From Pseudopedobacter sp039918235 (GTDB taxonomy: Bacteria; Bacteroidota; Bacteroidia; Sphingobacteriales; Sphingobacteriaceae), in contig JBDSHZ010000108.1 in the NCBI GenBank assembly GCA_039918235.1, positions 1 to 10,567 of the forward strand: a stretch of DNA of 10,567 nt. The letters run 5' to 3'. Shown here in pieces: positions 6,505 to 10,567 of this stretch. A program made the position numbers and the translations under genes. Under the pieces are notes generated by a model. The model was not told where the DNA came from, did not search any database, and was given only the letters and a program-made list of their open reading frames with translations. Numbering within the stretch: the first letter of the stretch is position 1; every line of letters begins with the position of its first letter.

Positions 6505-7968
6505 GGATTAACCAGCCGTTCCGAAGATTATTCCCAGTGGTATAACGAATTAGTTACAAAAGCCGACCTTGCCGACCATTCATCCGTTAGGGGATGTATG
6601 GTTATAAAGCCCTATGGTTACTCTATTTGGGAGAAAATACAATCGGTTTTAGATCAGAAATTTAAAGATACTGGGCACAGTAATGCTTATTTTCCTTTAT
6701 TCATTCCGAAGTCATTTTTCTCAAAAGAAGCTTCCCACGTTGACGGGTTTGCTAAGGAATGTGCAGTTGTTACGCATTACCGTTTAAAGAACGATGGAAG
6801 CGGAAATATTATTGTTGATGAAGATGCCAAATTAGAGGAAGAACTGATTGTGAGGCCCACCTCAGAGACCATCATCTGGAACACGTATAGAGGATGGATT
6901 CAATCTTACAGAGATTTACCAATTCTAGTGAACCAATGGGCAAATGTGGTACGTTGGGAAATGCGTACGCGTTTGTTTTTAAGAACCACTGAATTTTTAT
7001 GGCAAGAAGGTCACACCGCTCATGCCACTTCAGAAGAAGCTATCGCAGAGGCCGAACAGATGCTGCACATCTATGCGGATTTTGTAGAAAACTGGATGGC
7101 CGTTCCGGTGATTAGAGGAAGAAAAACTGCCAATGAGCGTTTTGCAGGAGCAATTGATACTTTATGTATTGAAGCTTTGATGCAGGATGGAAAAGCCCTA
7201 CAGGCAGGAACTTCGCACTTTTTAGGTCAAAATTTCGCGAAAGCTTTTGACGTGAAGTTTACCAGTAAAGAAGGGAAATTGGAACATGTTTGGGCTACTT
7301 CATGGGGTGTTTCCACCCGATTGATAGGTGCTTTGATTATGGCACATTCAGATGATCAGGGTTTGGTGCTTCCACCTAATTTAGCACCTATTCAGGTGGT
7401 GATTGTGCCCATTTATAAAAGCGAGGAAGAACTGGCTAAGATCTCTGAGCAGGTAAAACTCATGACCACTGCTTTAAAAGCCAAAGGAATTTCTTTTAAA
7501 TTTGATAATAGGGATACGCAAAGACCTGGATTTAAATTTGCAGAATATGAAATGAAAGGTGTTCCTGTAAGATTGGCCTTTGGCGGACGTGACTTAGAGA
7601 ACAATACGATTGAGATTTCCAGGAGAGACCTGAAAACAAAAGAAACTATTTCTAGAGATGGCATTGCAGAAGTGATTGAAAAACTGCTCGCCAACATCCA
7701 AGAAAATATTTATCAAAAAGCTTTTAATTTCAGAGCAGAGATGACCACCAAGGTAGATTCTTATGAAGAATTTAAAGAGATCCTGAACGGAAAAGGTGGT
7801 TTTATTGCAGCACATTGGGACGGTACCCCTGAAACTGAAGCTAGAATTAAGGAAGAAACGAAAGCAACCATACGTTGCATTCCATTGAATAATGAGCAGG
7901 AAGAAGGACTTTGTATGGTGACTGGAAAAGCTTCTAAAGAAAGGGTGATTTTTGCATTGGCCTATTAA
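6496..7968 (+). CDS. proS: Prolyl-tRNA synthetase, archaeal/eukaryotic-like type
   Basis: This class II enzyme charges tRNA-Pro with proline. From the ATG at 6496 it has 490 residues. The start MSKGLTSRSEDYSQWY matches family members, whereas the longer frame from a TTG at 6442 would add 18 lysine/isoleucine-rich residues across the probable promoter. Visible landmarks are RPTSET at 120-125, motif 2 (R153WEMRTR...F...EGHTAH to 176), motif 3 around TSWGVSTRLIGALIMAHSDD (268-287, Arg275), the anticodon-binding domain at about 299-410, and the C-terminal extension at about 411-490 ending in Tyr490. There is no roughly 180-residue editing insertion as in E. coli-type ProS. The extension keeps only two cysteines (461 and 473), so the zinc site known in Thermus ProS is probably degenerate. 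The gene is divergent from the lipoprotein operon. Confidence 0.97.
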   Translation: MSKGLTSRSEDYSQWYNELVTKADLADHSSVRGCMVIKPYGYSIWEKIQSVLDQKFKDTGHSNAYFPLFIPKSFFSKEASHVDGFAKECAVVTHYRLKNDGSGNIIVDEDAKLEEELIVRPTSETIIWNTYRGWIQSYRDLPILVNQWANVVRWEMRTRLFLRTTEFLWQEGHTAHATSEEAIAEAEQMLHIYADFVENWMAVPVIRGRKTANERFAGAIDTLCIEALMQDGKALQAGTSHFLGQNFAKAFDVKFTSKEGKLEHVWATSWGVSTRLIGALIMAHSDDQGLVLPPNLAPIQVVIVPIYKSEEELAKISEQVKLMTTALKAKGISFKFDNRDTQRPGFKFAEYEMKGVPVRLAFGGRDLENNTIEISRRDLKTKETISRDGIAEVIEKLLANIQENIYQKAFNFRAEMTTKVDSYEEFKEILNGKGGFIAAHWDGTPETEARIKEETKATIRCIPLNNEQEEGLCMVTGKASKERVIFALAY

Positions 7969-7970
7969 AA

Positions 7971-8010
7971 GCCTCATCCTAAATTCTTCTCCAAAAGAGA
8001 AGGACTTTCC
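7971..8010. repeat. Intergenic hairpin element, possibly a degenerate dispersed Bacteroidota repeat
   Basis: Just after proS, CTTCTC (7986-7991) pairs with GAGAAG (7997-8002) around a 5-base loop. The surrounding text, AGCCTCATCCTAAATTC before it and GACTTTCC after it, resembles an intergenic element of the form CCTCACCCTAACCC-hairpin that I recall as frequent in Sphingobacteria and Flavobacteria genomes. There is no T-run after the stem, so it is not a standard terminator, though it may help end proS transcripts. The family assignment is from memory. Confidence 0.4.
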
Positions 8011-8014
8011 TGAA

Positions 8015-8110
8015 ATGATGAAAAATATTAAAACAATTCTCTGTTTAGCTGTTTGTTTTTTAAAGATTAAAGATCAAAGAATAAAGATTAAAGATCAAAG
8101 AATAAAATAA
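8015..8110 (+). other. 31-codon ORF resembling a signal peptide: gene remnant or leader peptide
   Basis: From ATGATG at 8015 the frame encodes MMKNIKTILCLAVCFL, a convincing signal-peptide start (basic n-region, hydrophobic core), followed by the repeated heptapeptide KIKDQRI twice and a final K, with stop at 8108-8110. The heptapeptide is encoded by the 21-bp tandem repeat. The stop lies 6 bases before the ATG of the cystathionine gene. AAGGA at 8000-8004 is a possible ribosome site 10 bases upstream and is partly held in the hairpin's 3' arm. It could be the start of a lost secreted-protein gene later filled by repeats, a translated leader, or chance. I cannot tell which from one sequence. 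Confidence 0.3.
8061..8110 (+). repeat. Perfect 21-bp tandem duplication built from 7-mers
   Basis: TAAAGATTAAAGATCAAAGAA occurs twice in direct succession (8061-8081 and 8082-8102), followed by a partial TAAAA. Shifted by one base it reads as seven 7-mers: AAAGATT, AAAGATC, AAAGAAT, the same three again, then AAAATAA (8062-8110). The array abuts the start of the cystathionine gene at 8117 and occupies the place where its promoter or leader would be expected. Confidence 0.95.
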
Positions 8111-8116
8111 CAATAT

Positions 8117-9256
8117 ATGAAATTTGCAACTAAGGCTATCCATGCCGGACAACATCCAGATCCTACAACCGGAGCAGTAATGACTCCAATTTATCAGACC
8201 TCTACTTACTGGCAGAAATCGCCTGGAGATAACAAAGGTTATGAATATTCCAGGGGGACTAATCCAACCCGTAAGGCTTTGGAAGATTGTTTGGCAGCTT
8301 TAGAAAACGCAAAATTCGGTTTGGCTTTTTCAAGTGGAATGGGTGCAACGGATGCGGTGATGAAAACCTTAAACCCGGGAGATGAAGTAATTACAGGTAA
8401 TGATTTATATGGCGGTTCTTACCGGATATTCACCAAAGTATTTGCCAATTACGGCATCAAATTTCATTTTATTGACCTTACTGATCCAAAAAATATTTTG
8501 GCATATGTGAATGAGAACACTAAAATGATTTGGGCAGAAACGCCCACCAATCCAATGATGCAAATTATTGATATTGAGGAGCTTTCAAAGATTTCCAAAA
8601 GCAAAGGTTTACTATTAGCGGTGGATAATACTTTTGCTTCGCCATACCTGCAGAACCCAATAGATTTAGGGGCAGATTTAGTCATGCATTCTGTAACCAA
8701 ATACATTGGTGGCCATTCAGATGTGGTGATGGGTGCATTGATGACGAACAATGAAGAACTGTATCAAAAGCTTTGGTTTATCTATAATGCATGTGGTGCA
8801 ACTCCTGGTCCGCAAGATGCTTTCTTAGTGTTAAGAGGTATCAAGACTTTACATTTAAGAATGAAAGCGCATTGTGAAAACGGTGAAATAATTGCGCATT
8901 ATTTGAAGAAGCATCCAAAAATCGAAAAAGTGTATTGGCCGGGATTTACCGATCATCCTAACCATGATGTGGCTAAAAAGCAGATGAGGGGTTTCGGCGG
9001 GATGATTTCTTTTGTATTGAAAGGTGCTGATTTAAAAGAGACCTTTAGGATTGCAGGAAATTTTAAAATTATTACCCTGGCAGAATCTTTAGGTGGCGTA
9101 GAATCATTGCTGAACCACCCCGCTTCTATGACACACGGCTCTATTCCTAAAGAAGAAAGAGAAAAGGTTGGCGTTGTGGATAACCTCTTGCGGTTAAGCG
9201 TAGGAGTGGAAGATGTGGACGACCTGATTGCAGATCTGGAAGCCGCTTTAAGCTAG
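8117..9256 (+). CDS. Cystathionine gamma-synthase/gamma-lyase family PLP enzyme
   Basis: This 379-residue PLP enzyme belongs to the Cys/Met metabolism family of trans-sulfuration. Gamma-synthase makes cystathionine from an activated homoserine ester and cysteine; gamma-lyase splits cystathionine to cysteine, 2-oxobutyrate and ammonia. Key residues are visible: the phosphate-binding YSR motif of the partner subunit (YEYSRGTNPT, 42-51), SSGMGAT (72-78), the ring-stacking Tyr98 in DLYGGSYR, Asp170 in VDNTF, the Schiff-base Lys195 in SVTKYIGGHSD, and SLGGVESLLNHP near 334-345 with a following RLSVGVED. The whole family, length included, is intact. Synthase and lyase cannot be separated reliably by eye; the N-terminus and GYEYSR segment look as close to lyases as to synthases. 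It starts 6 bases after a small ORF and a tandem repeat, and ends 1 base from the convergent DUF4251 gene. No consensus promoter is evident upstream. Confidence 0.93.
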   Translation: MKFATKAIHAGQHPDPTTGAVMTPIYQTSTYWQKSPGDNKGYEYSRGTNPTRKALEDCLAALENAKFGLAFSSGMGATDAVMKTLNPGDEVITGNDLYGGSYRIFTKVFANYGIKFHFIDLTDPKNILAYVNENTKMIWAETPTNPMMQIIDIEELSKISKSKGLLLAVDNTFASPYLQNPIDLGADLVMHSVTKYIGGHSDVVMGALMTNNEELYQKLWFIYNACGATPGPQDAFLVLRGIKTLHLRMKAHCENGEIIAHYLKKHPKIEKVYWPGFTDHPNHDVAKKQMRGFGGMISFVLKGADLKETFRIAGNFKIITLAESLGGVESLLNHPASMTHGSIPKEEREKVGVVDNLLRLSVGVEDVDDLIADLEAALS

Positions 9257-9257
9257 T

Positions 9258-9761
9258 TTAATTCTTAAGGATATTTCCGGTAAAACTAATGGGGTCACGG
9301 TTATTACTAGTGACATTCAGACTAGCTGAGCCATTTTCAGAAATGGTGAAATACAGCTTGTTGGCTTTGTCGGTATCATTTGGAATGATCGTGATTTCAT
9401 AAGCACCTTTTGATTTTTCTACTTTATCGTAAGAAAAATCAGTGCTGGTGAAATTTAGGCCATTATCTGTACTATTATAAGGAGCACTTCTGGCAACCCC
9501 AAAATAAGGCAAATAGCATTTAAGGGTATCTTTGCTCAAGCTTAAGCTATAATTTCCGTTTAGGTTTCTCAAATTAGCCGAAATAATATCGGGCCTTAAA
9601 GGATTTGCCTGCTGTGCCTCAAATTTGAAACGGTTGTTTTTGATCATTTCATTCACTTGACTTCTATTGGTTTCTTTCTCTTTTTGAGTAAGACAGGAAG
9701 TTGCAAGAATGCATAAAATCAATAGAAATGTAATTTTATAAATGGTGATGCGCTTTTTCAT
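9258..9761 (-). CDS. DUF4251-family lipoprotein, function unknown
   Basis: The 167-residue product has a lipoprotein signal peptide (MKKRITIYKITFLLILCILATSC) with the lipidated Cys at 23, followed by a charged QKEKE segment. The mature part fits the DUF4251 family of Bacteroidota: FKFEAQQANPL near 46-56, L.NLNGNYSLSLSKDTLKCYLPYFGVA with the typical LPYFG core, an FTSTDFSYD strand, EITIIPND, and a closing NNRDPISFTGNI. The family is beta-rich and has no established function known to me. The gene converges on the cystathionine gene with a single base between stops, and no terminator hairpin lies between them. Upstream on its own strand is the degenerate 7-mer array (9789-9823); I see no good promoter match. 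Confidence 0.88.
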   Translation of the reverse strand: MKKRITIYKITFLLILCILATSCLTQKEKETNRSQVNEMIKNNRFKFEAQQANPLRPDIISANLRNLNGNYSLSLSKDTLKCYLPYFGVARSAPYNSTDNGLNFTSTDFSYDKVEKSKGAYEITIIPNDTDKANKLYFTISENGSASLNVTSNNRDPISFTGNILKN

Positions 9762-9788
9762 GATCAGTTGGGTTCAAATAAAATTATT

Positions 9789-9823
9789 AAAGGCTAAAAG
9801 CAAAAGGCAGAAAGCTTAAGGCA
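9789..9823 (+). repeat. Degenerate 7-mer array (AAAGGCW-like), five units
   Basis: Reading in steps of seven from 9789: AAAGGCT, AAAAGCA, AAAGGCA, GAAAGCT, TAAGGCA. The five units share a purine-rich start and a G-C or GGC end. It lies in the 114-base gap between the divergent DUF4251 and DUF2400 genes. The period and the AAAG start resemble the array at 8062-8110. Also in this gap is a 10-bp palindrome, TTTAATTAAA (9845-9854). I see no full promoter consensus; TAAACTTG (9858-9865) is one mismatch from a -7 element but lies very close to the start codon at 9876. Confidence 0.7.
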
Positions 9824-9875
9824 ATAGAATAGCATATTTTGATTTTTAATTAAATGGTAAACTTGAATTAAAACG

Positions 9876-10567
9876 ATGAATCGTCAAATTAATTTTCAGG
9901 AGCTGAAGGAATTTCTGGATGCTAAAGTGCAACAGTACAACCAACCCGGTTTTATTACTTTAGATCCCGTTTCTATTCCACATCTGTTTACCCAAAAGCA
10001 GGATATTGAAATTATGGGTTTCTGGAGTGCAATGCTGGCCTGGGGGCAAAGAGTCACCATTATTAATAAATGCAAGGAACTGATCGGTTTGATGGATGGC
10101 GCACCTTATGATTTCATCATGAACCATCAGGACATTGACCTTAAGAAATTGTTGAATTTCAAACACCGAACCTTCAATGCTACCGACACTTTATACTTCA
10201 TCCATTTCTTTAAACATCATTATTCGAGCTTCAACTCTTTAGAAGATGCTTTTTTGCCATTTGCAGCAGCAAATGAATTTAGAAATGATTTTAAGGATAT
10301 AACATCCGGTTTAACCGATCAACCCTCTTCCAATGTTTGTTTAGCTTCCAATCTGGTTCAGGATAATGTGGAAAGTAACCTCAACTATTTTCGCTCCTAC
10401 TTTTTCTCTTTAGCAGATTTCCCACGCCGTACCATCAAACACGTTTCTTCGCCAGCACAAAAATCTACCTGTAAACGGTTGAATATGTTTTTAAGGTGGA
10501 TGGTTAGAAAAGATGATTGTGGGGTTGATTTCGGGATTTGGAATAAATTAAAGCCTTCACAGTTGAT
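9876..10567 (+). CDS. TIGR02757/DUF2400 family protein, N-terminal 230 residues (runs off the right edge)
   Basis: The frame from the ATG at 9876 is open to the window end, giving 230 complete codons. Recognisable family segments are FWSAMLAWGQRVTIINKCKE (about 49-68), LMDGAPYDFIMNH (about 72-84), FKHRTFNATDTLYF (about 93-106), FPRRTIKHVSSPAQKSTCKR (about 186-205), then LNMFLRWMVRKDDCGVDFGI and WNKLKPSQL at the edge. These match the TIGR02757 family, widespread in Bacteroidota. As I recall it, the next segment of the family (CPLDVHV-like) resembles the helix-hairpin-helix DNA glycosylase/endonuclease III core, so a nucleic-acid role is possible, but that part lies outside the window and the activity is unproven. 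There is no signal peptide, so it is probably cytoplasmic. It diverges from the DUF4251 gene. Confidence 0.9.
   Translation, partial: MNRQINFQELKEFLDAKVQQYNQPGFITLDPVSIPHLFTQKQDIEIMGFWSAMLAWGQRVTIINKCKELIGLMDGAPYDFIMNHQDIDLKKLLNFKHRTFNATDTLYFIHFFKHHYSSFNSLEDAFLPFAAANEFRNDFKDITSGLTDQPSSNVCLASNLVQDNVESNLNYFRSYFFSLADFPRRTIKHVSSPAQKSTCKRLNMFLRWMVRKDDCGVDFGIWNKLKPSQL

Noticed and set aside
7413..7977. Two minus-strand open frames within and just past the 3' end of proS
   Set aside because: They are antisense to the anticodon-binding and C-terminal domains of proS, and neither product resembles a known protein.
9960..10166. Minus-strand open frame within the DUF2400 gene
   Set aside because: The plus-strand frame carries the family motifs through the same stretch.
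1..10567. Mobile element, defence system, phage or biosynthetic cluster
   Set aside because: No transposase, integrase, nuclease-toxin pair, CRISPR repeat, terminal inverted repeats or clustered enzyme set was found; every gene fits ordinary Bacteroidota housekeeping or envelope functions.

Overview
This window looks like chromosomal core DNA from a Bacteroidota species, most likely Sphingobacteriaceae (Pedobacter-like). The reasons are an AT-rich sequence with almost no Shine-Dalgarno sites, Bacteroidota-type promoter elements (TTTG-N20-TAnnTTTG), a FadL-like outer-membrane barrel ending in Phe, DUF4251 and TIGR02757/DUF2400 proteins, and a prolyl-tRNA synthetase of the archaeal/eukaryotic-like type usual in this phylum. 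I see no transposase, integrase, phage gene, CRISPR array, tRNA or rRNA. The species assignment is inference.

Layout. Positions 1-1967 (minus strand) form a three-gene run: a cytoplasmic DUF4905-like protein, then a secreted protein with two LysM domains and an RlpA-like barrel, then the N-terminal part of uridine kinase, which starts inside the end of the LysM gene (14-base overlap) and runs off the left edge. Diverging from it, with only 20 bases between the start codons, is an NfeD-type membrane serine protease (1988-3325), followed by a Dps mini-ferritin (3368-3850). A strong bidirectional terminator (3854-3883) separates dps from a minus-strand pair: a Tyr/Asn/Ser-rich putative lipoprotein (5387-6391) and, 9 bases downstream, a FadL/OmpP1-like outer-membrane barrel (3905-5377). 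That pair diverges from proS (6496-7968). The short divergent region holds a full-consensus minus-strand promoter overlapping the proS start, and a plus-strand -7 element that supports the downstream proS start.

After proS comes a 148-base gap, the most unusual stretch here. It holds a hairpin element, a 31-codon ORF resembling a signal peptide, and a perfect 21-bp tandem duplication built from 7-mers, all just ahead of a PLP-dependent cystathionine gamma-synthase/lyase gene (8117-9256). That gene ends one base from the convergent DUF4251 lipoprotein gene (9258-9761). A second degenerate 7-mer array lies between the DUF4251 gene and the divergent TIGR02757/DUF2400 gene (9876 to the right edge).

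The genes are mostly housekeeping and envelope functions: pyrimidine salvage, peptidoglycan binding, membrane quality control, iron/oxidative protection, translation, sulfur amino-acid metabolism and outer-membrane proteins. I see no convincing novel multi-gene system. The points worth following are the 7-mer arrays, the small ORF ahead of the cystathionine gene, the RlpA-like domain that seems to lack its acidic residues, and the low-complexity lipoprotein paired with an outer-membrane barrel.
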